Positions 1 through 9,690 of a DNA stretch of 64,000 nt are shown here, one piece after another. The stretch is from assembly GCA_028281825.1 (NCBI GenBank), contig JANQJC010000100.1, positions 113,932-177,931 on the forward strand. The letters are read 5' to 3'. The notes under the pieces are model-generated. The model searched no databases. It had not been told where the DNA came from and saw only the letters and a list, made by a program, of their open reading frames with translations. Source of the DNA: Flavobacteriales bacterium (GTDB lineage: Bacteria > Bacteroidota > Bacteroidia > JANQJC01). Position numbers and translations under genes: made by a program. Position 1 is the stretch's first letter, and the number at the start of each line of letters is the position of its first letter.

Positions 1-1
1 A

Positions 2-640
2 AAAACAGTGGTTTCTACTCAAAATGCAGTGAAGCTAGCGCAAGAGAGTGGTGCAAAGTTTGTCTTTTTTTCGACGGATTATGTGTTTGATGGCAAAAAA
101 GGGTTTTATAGTGAAGAAGATGAAGTGAACCCTTTAAGTGTATATGGACAGCATAAACTAGACGCAGAAAAGGTGGTCCAAAATTCGGGTTTAAAACATG
201 TAATCATTCGTATCACCAATGTTTATGGAGATGAAATACGTGGCAAGAATTTCATTGCCAGACTGATTGAAGTATCACTTAGTGGGGAACAGGCGGAGTG
301 GAAAGTGCCCATCGACCAATATGCCACACCAGTTAATGCTGCTGTTTTAGCTCAGGCACTTTACCTTATACTTAAAGATGATAAAACTGGGGTATACCAT
401 ATTGGAAGTACAGATTATCTCAATAGGTATCAATTGGCTATGCGGGTGAAGCAATACTTTCCATCAGAGAGTTTTGTGATAAAAGGGTTAACTACGGAGG
501 AGCTTAATCAGAAGGCTGATAGGCCTTTGCTGGGAGGCTTTAATAATAATAAGTTTATTTCTGAGTATCCTGAGTTCATATTCTCTAATGTGGACGATTA
601 TCTAAGCGCTAAACTCGAGGAAGCAAAAAGCAATTCATAA
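2..640 (+). CDS. RmlD-like NAD(P)-dependent sugar reductase, 5' end outside window
   Basis: The frame is open from the first bases of the window, so the gene starts upstream and the N-terminal NAD(P)-binding GxxGxxG segment is missing. The visible 212 residues show the extended SDR signature STDYVFDG and the catalytic Y-x-x-x-K (YGQHK), as in dTDP-4-dehydrorhamnose reductase. RmlD makes dTDP-L-rhamnose for surface glycans. A second RmlD-like gene lies at 52368-53285. Only 2 bp separate this gene from the following DUF2723 gene, suggesting an operon. The substrate could be another 4-keto-6-deoxy sugar nucleotide. Confidence 0.85.
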   Translation, partial: KTVVSTQNAVKLAQESGAKFVFFSTDYVFDGKKGFYSEEDEVNPLSVYGQHKLDAEKVVQNSGLKHVIIRITNVYGDEIRGKNFIARLIEVSLSGEQAEWKVPIDQYATPVNAAVLAQALYLILKDDKTGVYHIGSTDYLNRYQLAMRVKQYFPSESFVIKGLTTEELNQKADRPLLGGFNNNKFISEYPEFIFSNVDDYLSAKLEEAKSNS

Positions 641-642
641 AG

Positions 643-3600
643 ATGGATTTTAAGCGCTGGAATAGGATAACGGGGTGGGTGGTGTTTGCCATTACTTTTA
701 CTGTCTATCTTCTCACTGCGCAGAGAACTATCAGTTTTTGGGATAGCCCAGAGTTTATTTCGGCAGCATATAAGCTGCAAGTTTCTCACCCGCCTGGTGC
801 GCCATTATATGCCATGCTTGCCAGAATATTTATGATGGTATTTCCAAAATCGATGGTGGCTTTTGCGGGGAGCTTGTTCTCGGTGGTATGCGCTGCATTT
901 ACTACCTTATTACTACATTTTAGCATTACGTGTATTGGACAGAGATTATTGGGAAAAAAGGAATTGACTACCAGTGAGAGTATTGCAATTTTAGCTAGTG
1001 GTCTTGTCGGCGGGTTATCTTTGGTATTTGCGCATAGCTATTGGGCGGCAGCTACTGAAGCTGAAGTATATACACTTTCATCAGTGCTCATGGCTGCGGC
1101 TTTTTGGTTGGCTTTGAAATGGGAAGTGGAAAGTGACTATGTAAATGCAGTAAGATGGTTGTTCTTGATAGCATTTATTCTTGGTTTGTCTGTGGGTGTA
1201 CATATCATGAATTTTGCGGTTGTATTTCCAATAGCGATGATATTAGGCCTCAAGAAATACGGCTTTAACTGGAAAGGGGTATCTATTGCTTTTTTGTCAG
1301 GTTTGGCACTTTTCTTCTTGCTGAAAAGCATATTAGTAAATGGCTTTCTGGCGTTGGCTTCAAAACTTGAGTTAATGATGGTGAACAGTTTTGGGTTGCC
1401 ATTCAATAGTGGCTTAATAGCATCTATTCTAATTCTGGTTGGGCTTTTAGCGTTTGGGCTTTACTACACCAGGCAAAGAAGAAAGATAATGGCACACCAC
1501 ATTATATTGGCTATTGCCTTATTTATGGTAGGGTGGTCATCATACGGTATGGCTTTGGTACGTTCCAAGCCCGACTTGGCTATTTCATCAGCGGCTGGTG
1601 ACCCATTTAGGTTGAATGGCTATTTGCAGGCCGACCAGTTTGATTTTAGCAATCGTGAGTTACTAAAAGGCCAGGTATACAATTCACCATTAGACCCTAA
1701 GAAACCCTTTTTGGATGGGGATGAAGTATATGCCGCAAGCTATGAGCAAGGCAAGTACATAAGGACAAATGATGGAAAATATATGGTGGCTAATCGTGAT
1801 AGCCGCTTTGATATGTTTTTTCCACGGGTATACAATGCAAGACCTATTAATGCGGATGGTTACAAACTTTGGGGACAGATAGAGGGCAGACCCCTGAGAC
1901 ATACTTTGAATGGTAACACTCAAACTATCCATAAGCCTACATTTGGAGAGAACCTGTATTATTTTTTCAAGTTTCAACTAGTGCACCTGAATTACAGATA
2001 CCTGATGTGGAATTTTGCAGGCTCTCAAAACAGGGATTTTGATAGTGGAAATCCAATCAATGGCAATTGGATGAGTGGAATAGGGTTTGTTGATTTTCCA
2101 AGGGTGGGGAATACTGACATGATTTCACCCAGAAATATGAATGTTAAGGATAAGAATAATTTTTACTTATTGCCCTTCTTGCTTGGTCTATTTGGGTTAG
2201 TGTTTCTTTATATAAAAGACAGAAAACTTGGAACTGTTACGCTGACTTTCTTTCTGGCTTTTGGTGTGGCCATTACCATTTTTATCAACCAGATGCCCAT
2301 TCACTTGGCCATCAGAGATAGAGACTATATTTTCTTAGCGGCCTACTTTATGTTTTGCTTGTGGATAGGCTTAGGTGTATTGGGCTTGTTTAAATTGATA
2401 CCTAAAATACAAGAGAATAACATGAAGGCTATTCTGGTAGCTAGCCTGGCTCTCTTGGCTGTGCCAGTACAAATGGGTGCTAAAGGATGGGATGACCATG
2501 ATAGGTCTGATGATGACTTTATTTACAAATTGGGCAAAGCCTATTTAGATGGTTGCCCTGAAAATGCACTACTAATAACAGAAGGTGATAACGCTACTTT
2601 TCCATTATGGTATTTGCAAGAAGTAGAAGGTTATCGAACTGATGTGCGTGTGATTAATTATGAGTTGCTGAACTTGGACTCATATATTGAGAAACTAAAG
2701 AGGCAAATCAACGCTTCATTACCTGTGAAGATGAGTTTGCCTGAAATCAGTTATGCAAAAGGGGTGGATAAGCTCTTACCACTGATAGATAAGGTAGAAG
2801 AAGGGGTTCATGCAGATATTGGGCAAATAGTAGAATACGCATCTTCTGATAAGAAGACTTTATGGAATGGTAGAAATATCAACTTTATTCCCACCACTCG
2901 GTTCAGCATGAGGGCCGATACCAACCTGTTGAGAGCAAGAGGCGTAGCACCGGAAAAGTACGGTTGTAAATTTGTGCCTGAGATACAGTGGGAATACGCT
3001 AAGGATTTCTATTCCATTGGAGATTTGGTACTATTAGATATTCTTAATTCTAACCAATGGGAGCGACCAGTTTGCTTTGCCAATATTGATAATAATATAC
3101 ACCAAATGGGGTTAAGATGGTATTTTTTGAAACGAGGAATGGTGAATGAATTGTTGCCTATGGCTCCAGGGGATGACAAAACAAGAGACCTTATGTTTGA
3201 TATTGAAAACATGGCCAATGAGGTGATGAGCGACACTACTTTTGCTAATTTCAGTGATGTATCAAAGTATTACCCCATTGAAAGCAGGAGTATTGCCCGA
3301 AATATACTTAGGCATAACTATTTCTTCTTGGCGGATGCCTATCTGGAAGTGAGAGACTCTGCAGCTGTGGGGCAAGTACTCGACCAATGTCTGAAAATGA
3401 TGCCAGATACAACTGTGGAGTTCAGAAAATATATGTTTGACATTGGGAAAACCTACTATAAAATCAATGAGCGGGAAAAGGCCAGAACGGTAATCAATAA
3501 ATTGGTGGATAACCTGTTTATTGAAACGCATCATTTTTTATCATTTACACCTGCTAACGTATGGATAACAAGAAAGCATATAGAGGGTAATATGTCTATT

Positions 3601-3717
3601 CTTGAAGTGTTAGTGAGAGAATTGGAAACTCGCGACAAAGAGTTGTCTGTTCCTGTAAAATCAAAGTATGAAATGCTTGAACGGGAAAAGCAGGCATGGA
3701 TAAGCCAGCACTTTTAG
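643..3717 (+). CDS. DUF2723 / TMEM260-like GT-C membrane glycosyltransferase with C-terminal repeats
   Basis: 1024 residues. The N-terminal half has about ten membrane segments; the C-terminal part is soluble and helical, TPR-like. Just after the first helix lies the acidic loop motif FWDSPEFI (D34, E37), followed by HPPGAPLY, which is characteristic of DUF2723. The human relative TMEM260 is a protein O-mannosyltransferase, so a lipid-linked-sugar-dependent transferase acting on exported proteins is a reasonable inference; the bacterial substrate is unknown. It follows the RmlD-like gene by 2 bp and overlaps the convergent GT2 gene by 4 bp. The neighbouring TMTC-like genes support a protein-glycosylation role. 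Confidence 0.82.
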   Translation: MDFKRWNRITGWVVFAITFTVYLLTAQRTISFWDSPEFISAAYKLQVSHPPGAPLYAMLARIFMMVFPKSMVAFAGSLFSVVCAAFTTLLLHFSITCIGQRLLGKKELTTSESIAILASGLVGGLSLVFAHSYWAAATEAEVYTLSSVLMAAAFWLALKWEVESDYVNAVRWLFLIAFILGLSVGVHIMNFAVVFPIAMILGLKKYGFNWKGVSIAFLSGLALFFLLKSILVNGFLALASKLELMMVNSFGLPFNSGLIASILILVGLLAFGLYYTRQRRKIMAHHIILAIALFMVGWSSYGMALVRSKPDLAISSAAGDPFRLNGYLQADQFDFSNRELLKGQVYNSPLDPKKPFLDGDEVYAASYEQGKYIRTNDGKYMVANRDSRFDMFFPRVYNARPINADGYKLWGQIEGRPLRHTLNGNTQTIHKPTFGENLYYFFKFQLVHLNYRYLMWNFAGSQNRDFDSGNPINGNWMSGIGFVDFPRVGNTDMISPRNMNVKDKNNFYLLPFLLGLFGLVFLYIKDRKLGTVTLTFFLAFGVAITIFINQMPIHLAIRDRDYIFLAAYFMFCLWIGLGVLGLFKLIPKIQENNMKAILVASLALLAVPVQMGAKGWDDHDRSDDDFIYKLGKAYLDGCPENALLITEGDNATFPLWYLQEVEGYRTDVRVINYELLNLDSYIEKLKRQINASLPVKMSLPEISYAKGVDKLLPLIDKVEEGVHADIGQIVEYASSDKKTLWNGRNINFIPTTRFSMRADTNLLRARGVAPEKYGCKFVPEIQWEYAKDFYSIGDLVLLDILNSNQWERPVCFANIDNNIHQMGLRWYFLKRGMVNELLPMAPGDDKTRDLMFDIENMANEVMSDTTFANFSDVSKYYPIESRSIARNILRHNYFFLADAYLEVRDSAAVGQVLDQCLKMMPDTTVEFRKYMFDIGKTYYKINEREKARTVINKLVDNLFIETHHFLSFTPANVWITRKHIEGNMSILEVLVRELETRDKELSVPVKSKYEMLEREKQAWISQHF

Positions 3718-4778
3718 TTAGGCTTCCCTTTCAGTTTATCAAAGTTTTTATTCCCCAACATAAAGTAGTTGACGATGAGACTTGTTTGGTAAACTCCTTT
3801 CAAGTCTTTCCAACTTTTCTTATTAGGAATGTTCTTTCTTTTTTTCATCCACTTTCCTATTCGAAACCAGAACGAAAGATGCCCCCTGATGATGGCCAGT
3901 GAATGCCCTGGGCCTTCCATATATAATATATGAACGACAGCCAATGCATCCAGAATGGAGCGAATAAACAGCGTTGGTATAAGTGAGCCTATTGGTAGGT
4001 TCTTAGCCATCATGGAAATGTTATTCCTGCTATTGAGGTATAGTTTGAAAGGGTTGTTGTAACTCAATACCCCACCACCCATATGGTATATGTGAGATTT
4101 AGGGCATGCCATTATTTTGTATCCGTGTAATTGCATTCTCCAGGCAAGGTCTATCTCTTCCTGATGGGCAAAGAAGTCTAAGTCCAGTCCACCAGATTTG
4201 ATATATGCTTCTCTTTTGACTGCTAAGCAACATCCTCCCGCCCAAAAGACTTCAATGGTATCATTGTATTGCCCTTTGTCCTCTTCCAATTGGTCAAACA
4301 CCCTGCCACGGCAAAATGGAAAGCCCAAATGGTCTATAAACCCTCCTGATGCCCCGGCGTACTCAAAGTGCCCTCTTTTGTCATAAGAGAGTACTTTTGG
4401 CTGAACAGCAGCTATACTGTTATCTGATTCAAAAAGGTCTATAATTGGTTGTAACCAGTTTTCGGTAACTTCAACATCACAACTTAAAAGGATAGAATAT
4501 TTTGTCTCAATGAGTTTGGTGGCTTTGTCCATTCCACCAGCAAAACCGTAGTTCTCTTCAAACTGAATTAACTCCAGTTGTGGATAGTTTTCTTTGATAA
4601 ATTGAATGGTATCATCAGAAGAATCGTTATCCACAATAAAGAGTTGAGTTTTACTATCCAACTGAGTGAGCTCCAGTACTTTTGGCAGAAGCTTTTCGGT
4701 AAGTTTTTTGCAGTTGTAGGTCAGTAGTATTATAGCTACTTGCAATTCCTCAGAGCCGTATTTTTTGTTGTTTTCCAA
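3714..4778 (-). CDS. GT2-family glycosyltransferase
   Basis: 354 residues. The N-terminus (VAIILLTYN, then FIVDNDSSDDT) and the acidic motif LLSCDVEV match a GT-A fold family 2 transferase using a nucleotide sugar. The later WAGGCCLAVKREAY and HQEEIDLAWR segments are typical of rhamnosyltransferase-like GT2 enzymes. The only plausible start is TTG at 4778, immediately after the TAG stop of the upstream TMTC-like gene and in the same frame, so the two reading frames are separated by one stop codon only. No ribosome-binding site is visible. Acceptor and donor sugars cannot be told from sequence. Confidence 0.85.
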   Translation of the reverse strand: MENNKKYGSEELQVAIILLTYNCKKLTEKLLPKVLELTQLDSKTQLFIVDNDSSDDTIQFIKENYPQLELIQFEENYGFAGGMDKATKLIETKYSILLSCDVEVTENWLQPIIDLFESDNSIAAVQPKVLSYDKRGHFEYAGASGGFIDHLGFPFCRGRVFDQLEEDKGQYNDTIEVFWAGGCCLAVKREAYIKSGGLDLDFFAHQEEIDLAWRMQLHGYKIMACPKSHIYHMGGGVLSYNNPFKLYLNSRNNISMMAKNLPIGSLIPTLFIRSILDALAVVHILYMEGPGHSLAIIRGHLSFWFRIGKWMKKRKNIPNKKSWKDLKGVYQTSLIVNYFMLGNKNFDKLKGKPN

Positions 4779-6668
4779 CTAGTTCAACTGTAGCTGTTGT
4801 AAGTATTGTATTGGAACATTGAAACCAAGTTGTTGAGCTTTCTGAGCATCAATTTTAGCCTCATTGGTCAACTGTAGGTAAAAGTACACTTTTGAGCGTC
4901 GATAATACACTTCACCGTAATTTGGATTTAAGGCTAAAGCCCTGTTATAATCATCTAAGGCTTCTTTAACTTTTCCACTTTTGAAAAAGACAAGTCCCCG
5001 ACTATTAAAAAGGCCTGCATTATTTGGTTCTTTGCTCATCAACAAGTTATAATCTTGCAGCGCATCATCCAATCTGCCCAATTTCTCTGATAGTACTGCA
5101 TGAAATATGCGTGGCATGGGGTTGTCAGGCTGTTTATCAAGTACAATGTTGATATCAGCAAATGCTTTATCATAGTTGCCCAAAGCATCATTAGCTATTG
5201 CTCGATTAAGTAAAGCCTGCCATTGCGTAACTGGATCGTTTTTGTGGGCCCTGTCAAAATAAGGAATTGATTCTTCAAATTGTTGGTTTTGAAGTAGTAT
5301 TAAACCAGCATTGTTTTGGCAACTGGCAAACTTTGGGTTTTTCTCTGTACAGGTAATGTAATCTCTCAGCGCTTTTTTCTTATCACCTTTTTCAGACCAA
5401 TAGTTGGCACGCATCCCGTAAGCCATATAGCTTTCAGGAACATCTTCTACTGTGGCGTTCCAGAGTGTGAGACTATCTTTCCAATCATAACATCGGTCAA
5501 AGGAAATAAGAACACAACTACCGATAATGCATAGCGTGAGGATGCCCATCACTACCTTACTTGCTTTAAACCATTTGTCTAGGGCTATTCCAAGAGGGAA
5601 AAGTAATCCAATGTAGGGGATGTAGGTAAACCGGTCGTAAATAATACCAGAATTGACCTTAATGAAATGTAATGTGAGCCCTAGCGTAATGAGGAAGAAA
5701 AAGTACCCGAAAAAGAGGCTTTTATTCTTTTTAGCCCGGAACAATATAACCAGTGAAAGAACCAGAACTGCAAAGAAGGACAGGTAAACCATTAAGGGGT
5801 ATCCTTCATCACCTTGCCTTGGAAAGGGATAATGGGCAGAAACAGGGATGGGATAAAAGAACTTTTGGAGATAAAGCCAAGTGGCATAAGAAGATAGAAC
5901 AGTTTTGTCCCATAAACTGTGATTGCCAGCAGAAGGTATCATTTGGTCGAGTGCGAGGATACCAAAAAAGAAAGCTATGACTAGAAAGGGAATTTTATTG
6001 ATGAAAGCATGGTTGCTAAGCTTTTCTTTTTGATGCCAATCAAACAAAAGTAGTGCAACGGGTAAGCAAGCTGCCTGTGGTTTAGAAAGCATAGACAGTA
6101 TGAAGAGTAGTACAGATATCCAATAGACGGGAGTTTTATACCAGTGGTTATCTTCATTTTTGCCAATATATGATTGGTAGCTTAGGATTGATGAAAGGAA
6201 GAAAAATGCAAAGAGGGTGTCCTTTCTTTCTGTTATCCAGGCGACAGACTCCACATGCATAGGGTGGATGCCAAATAGCAATGCAACGAAAAAAGCAATA
6301 CGAATATTGACTCCCAACTTCTTAGTAATGAAGAATACTAGTAAGATATTCAGTAGGTGTAGAATGAGATTATCAAGGTGGTAGAGAAAAGGCTGGTATT
6401 GAACGAGTGAATATTCCAAAGCAAAAGACACCAGCGTGAGCGGGGTGTAGGTATCCATGGTTTTATTTTCAGGCTTTAAGAGCTGTAGTAAATTGTCAAG
6501 TGAAGCATCACGAATGTGCTCATTTTCAAGTACGTAAGCCTTATCATCCCAATTGGTCCAACCGTTTTGCAATACAGGGGACAGCGTTAAAAAGCTTATC
6601 AACAGCAAAATGACTATTGCCAAGAGGGCCTGTGTTATCTTATTCATCTTGGCTTTGGTTGATTTCAT
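4779..6668 (-). CDS. TMTC-like GT-C protein with C-terminal TPRs (copy 2)
   Basis: 629 residues. Membrane helices occupy roughly residues 10-400. A luminal-loop WDD motif lies at about 40-42, and the signature HPMHVESVAWITERKD is shared with the animal O-mannosyltransferases TMTC1-4. About five TPR units fill residues 420-620 and probably hold the acceptor protein. It is a paralogue of the gene just upstream and overlaps its 3' end by 29 bp; an ATG at 6647 would give an 8-bp overlap instead and is an equally good start. It ends in TAG directly abutting the in-frame GT2 gene. Function is inferred from family membership. Confidence 0.82.
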   Translation of the reverse strand: MKSTKAKMNKITQALLAIVILLLISFLTLSPVLQNGWTNWDDKAYVLENEHIRDASLDNLLQLLKPENKTMDTYTPLTLVSFALEYSLVQYQPFLYHLDNLILHLLNILLVFFITKKLGVNIRIAFFVALLFGIHPMHVESVAWITERKDTLFAFFFLSSILSYQSYIGKNEDNHWYKTPVYWISVLLFILSMLSKPQAACLPVALLLFDWHQKEKLSNHAFINKIPFLVIAFFFGILALDQMIPSAGNHSLWDKTVLSSYATWLYLQKFFYPIPVSAHYPFPRQGDEGYPLMVYLSFFAVLVLSLVILFRAKKNKSLFFGYFFFLITLGLTLHFIKVNSGIIYDRFTYIPYIGLLFPLGIALDKWFKASKVVMGILTLCIIGSCVLISFDRCYDWKDSLTLWNATVEDVPESYMAYGMRANYWSEKGDKKKALRDYITCTEKNPKFASCQNNAGLILLQNQQFEESIPYFDRAHKNDPVTQWQALLNRAIANDALGNYDKAFADINIVLDKQPDNPMPRIFHAVLSEKLGRLDDALQDYNLLMSKEPNNAGLFNSRGLVFFKSGKVKEALDDYNRALALNPNYGEVYYRRSKVYFYLQLTNEAKIDAQKAQQLGFNVPIQYLQQLQLN

Positions 6669-8511
6669 TCAAGTAACTCTGAGGCACTTTAAAGCCCAGT
6701 TCAATGGCTTTTTTCACATCTTCAATGGCTTTTTCTTTCTCTTCAAGGAACCAGTAGAGTCTTGACCTACGATAATAAGGTTCTGGGTAATCGGGATTAA
6801 AGTTGATAGCCGTAGTGTAATCGTTCTCAGCTGCTTCTATATCGCCTTTTTTAAATAACACTAAACCCCTGTTTGAATATAACCCTGCATTATAAGGCTG
6901 GCGGATGATTAGGATGCTATAATCCTTAATAGCGTCATCAAGTAGGTTTAGTTTTTCAAATACAACTGCTCTAAACAGAAAGCTAATGGCGGTATCCGGA
7001 TCAAGTTCTACCAGCCTGTTCATGTCACGCAAAGCAGCAGAGTCGTTACCAAGAAATGAGAGCAACATGCCCCTGTTCATTAGTGCCGGATAGTAATTGC
7101 TATCAATTTCCAATGAGCGGTTAAAGGCCTCCATCGCTTCTGGGAATTTATTCAAGGTGCGTAACATCAGCCCTTCGCTATTGGGGCAGGCAGGGTTATC
7201 TAAAGAGCGCTCAGAGCATAACTTGTAATCTCTTACGGATGCTTTTAGTTGACCTATTTTATTATAGAAAGAAGCTCGGTTGGCGTAGGCTACATGGTGG
7301 TCGGGATACTTTTCTGTAACATCTGTCCAGAGACTTACGCTGGATTGCCAAACAGTACTTCTTGAATAGGCATATACAGAGAGAAAAACCAGATAAGAAC
7401 AGAAGACGAGAATGGGTATCTTTTTTCCTTCTTCAAAGAGTTTTGTTTTTTCTACCAGGAAGTAGGCCAAAGCGAAAAATAATCCTAGATAGGCAAGGTA
7501 GGTGTATCGTTCGGCAATGATTGTCCTGCCGACAGGAATTATTTGAGAAACGGGGATAATGCAGACCAAGAATACACCCAAGCCAAACATCAACCACTTT
7601 TGCTTGTGATACCTGATGGTGGTGAAAACTAATAAGGATATTAGGACAAACGCTGAAGCATAGATATACCAGGGCCACCATCCATTGTTGATATCGGGAA
7701 AGGGATGAAAGGCTGAGAGTTTAAATGGAATCAGGGATTTAATAGTATAGGTGAGTATCCCGTAGCCCGCGATGAAAAATTTGTGCCTGCCACCTATTTG
7801 CTCAAAAGTGTTTGAGGCACCACCTTCACTTTGTACGGTAATAGCCAGCAGTCCAAATATTAGGCTAATGAGAAAGAAAGGAGCCTTAGTAAATAGGCTT
7901 CTCCATGATAGCTCATTCCTGAAATAGTCTATAAGCACCAGAATAATGGGAAAAACAACAGACTGACCTTTAGATAGACCTGATAACACCAGAAACACCA
8001 TAGCAAGGATGTAATATACCAGTTTAGTCTTGGTTGTGTAATACATATAGGAAACAAGCCCCAGCATCAGGTAGAAGACATAAAGAACGTCTTTACGCTC
8101 TGTAGCCCAGGCAACAGATTCAACGTGCATTGGGTGGATACCAAAGAGTAGGGCTGTTATAAAAGCAATCTCCCAACGATGGGTGAGCAACTTCACAAAC
8201 CAAAAAACCAATGCCACATTTAATAAATGCAGAAGCAAGCTATGTAGGTGGTAGTATAAAGGGTTGAGTCCACCAATAGCGTCATCTATGGCGTGAGAGA
8301 TAAGGCTGAGTGGGTGATAGTTTCCCTCAAATTCTCTTACTTTGAATATCTGAACAAAACTGTCCCATGATAGGTCTTTGATGTATGGGTTATTAATGAT
8401 ATAGGCTGGGTCGTCCCATTCAACAAAATCAGCACTCAACACTGGGATAAAAACCACAAAGGTGATGGCCAGTGCTATCCATAAAGCAAGAGGTTTGAGT
8501 AGCTTAATCAA
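6640..8511 (-). CDS. TMTC-like GT-C protein with C-terminal TPRs (copy 1)
   Basis: 623 residues, with the same design as its downstream paralogue: the WDD motif at about 32-34 (EWDDPAYIINN), the signature HPMHVESVAWATERKD, around ten membrane helices, then TPR units from about residue 415 to the end. The start is TTG at 8511; no in-frame ATG exists nearby. It is the first gene of a three-gene minus-strand operon (this gene, its paralogue, GT2). The predicted role is membrane-embedded transfer of a sugar from a polyprenyl carrier to exported proteins, by analogy with TMTC. Why two copies are kept is unclear. Confidence 0.82.
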   Translation of the reverse strand: MIKLLKPLALWIALAITFVVFIPVLSADFVEWDDPAYIINNPYIKDLSWDSFVQIFKVREFEGNYHPLSLISHAIDDAIGGLNPLYYHLHSLLLHLLNVALVFWFVKLLTHRWEIAFITALLFGIHPMHVESVAWATERKDVLYVFYLMLGLVSYMYYTTKTKLVYYILAMVFLVLSGLSKGQSVVFPIILVLIDYFRNELSWRSLFTKAPFFLISLIFGLLAITVQSEGGASNTFEQIGGRHKFFIAGYGILTYTIKSLIPFKLSAFHPFPDINNGWWPWYIYASAFVLISLLVFTTIRYHKQKWLMFGLGVFLVCIIPVSQIIPVGRTIIAERYTYLAYLGLFFALAYFLVEKTKLFEEGKKIPILVFCSYLVFLSVYAYSRSTVWQSSVSLWTDVTEKYPDHHVAYANRASFYNKIGQLKASVRDYKLCSERSLDNPACPNSEGLMLRTLNKFPEAMEAFNRSLEIDSNYYPALMNRGMLLSFLGNDSAALRDMNRLVELDPDTAISFLFRAVVFEKLNLLDDAIKDYSILIIRQPYNAGLYSNRGLVLFKKGDIEAAENDYTTAINFNPDYPEPYYRRSRLYWFLEEKEKAIEDVKKAIELGFKVPQSYLNEINQSQDE

Positions 8512-8616
8512 TGGTCGAGTTGAAATTACCTGTCAAAGTACTCAAATTTAGCTCAAACAAGAAAACTGAAAATGGGTTATAATCTATCCCAGTAAAATTG
8601 CGTAGTATTGAGAGCA

Positions 8617-9666
8617 ATGGAAGATTTGGACGGTTTTTATATAGGATTGCTCCTAATTACACTTTTGAGTATTGGATTGCTTTTTTTAGTGTATAGAAAA
8701 GGTAAGAGTATTCAGCCGATGAAAACCTTGCATATAATAGGATGGAATACCTTGCTACTTGGTGTCAGCATAATAGTGCTTTTTTGGGGTGTGGAGAGCT
8801 ACTACCGCTTTTATGTTGATACTACAGATTCATTTGCCATATCAAAAATTACGCAAAGGTGGGGTAAAAGGTATTACAAGAATAACAATATTAAGAGCAG
8901 GGATAATGTAGATTATATTTTAAAAAAACAGCCGGGGCTGAGAAGAATAACTTTTATAGGTGACTCATTTACAATTGGATATGGTATTGAGGATGTAGAT
9001 GACAGGTTTGTCAACATTATCAGAAAGTCGCTGTATGATAAGGAAATACATGTGATTGCAGGTAATGGTTTTGATACAGACAGGCAGTTTCTATACCTGA
9101 AACAGTTTCATGATGATTTGGGGTATGATATGGATGTTGTGATACTGGTATATAACCTGAACGACATTGCCTTTTTAATACCCGAGAATAAGGCAATTGT
9201 GGAGAGAATATATGGTTACGAAGATGAACTGGGTTATATAGGTCAAAATAGTTATTTTGTGAATGAAGCCTTTTTTAAATGGAAGGCCATGACCGACCCT
9301 GATATGGGTAGCTACTTCGGCTATTTAAAAGATAGTTATAAAAAAAACACTAACTGGACTAATATGCAGAATTATCTGGGTGATGTGATAAACTACTGCA
9401 ACGACAACGAGATTAAACTAATGGTGATTACTTTTCCGTTCTTACATGATTTTGAAAGGGAATATCAGTTTGTAGAAGCGCATCAGGCACTTGCAGCTTT
9501 TTGGGCTGAGAAAGGTATTCCGCACATGGATTTATTACCTGCCTTTTTGCCGCACAAAGACGAGTATTTGATAGTGAATGACTTTGATGCGCACCCCAAT
9601 GAAAAAGCACATCAGATAGCCGCAAAAGCTATTGAAAAGTTTATACTACAAAATGTGAAAGATTGA
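8617..9666 (+). CDS. Membrane-anchored SGNH/GDSL hydrolase
   Basis: 349 residues from the ATG at 8617; a TTG three codons upstream is possible. Two N-terminal hydrophobic segments (about 5-28 and 42-60) anchor it. Then comes FIGDSFTIGYG with the nucleophilic Ser near residue 117, and a C-terminal NDFDAHPNEKAH block supplying the Asp and His. This is the esterase/acyltransferase family used for O-acetylation or deacetylation of glycans. It is divergently oriented from the TMTC-like operon and convergent with the S74 genes. The substrate is unknown. Confidence 0.78.
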   Translation: MEDLDGFYIGLLLITLLSIGLLFLVYRKGKSIQPMKTLHIIGWNTLLLGVSIIVLFWGVESYYRFYVDTTDSFAISKITQRWGKRYYKNNNIKSRDNVDYILKKQPGLRRITFIGDSFTIGYGIEDVDDRFVNIIRKSLYDKEIHVIAGNGFDTDRQFLYLKQFHDDLGYDMDVVILVYNLNDIAFLIPENKAIVERIYGYEDELGYIGQNSYFVNEAFFKWKAMTDPDMGSYFGYLKDSYKKNTNWTNMQNYLGDVINYCNDNEIKLMVITFPFLHDFEREYQFVEAHQALAAFWAEKGIPHMDLLPAFLPHKDEYLIVNDFDAHPNEKAHQIAAKAIEKFILQNVKD

Positions 9667-9690
9667 GAAAGGAAGTTTTTGAAACTTACT

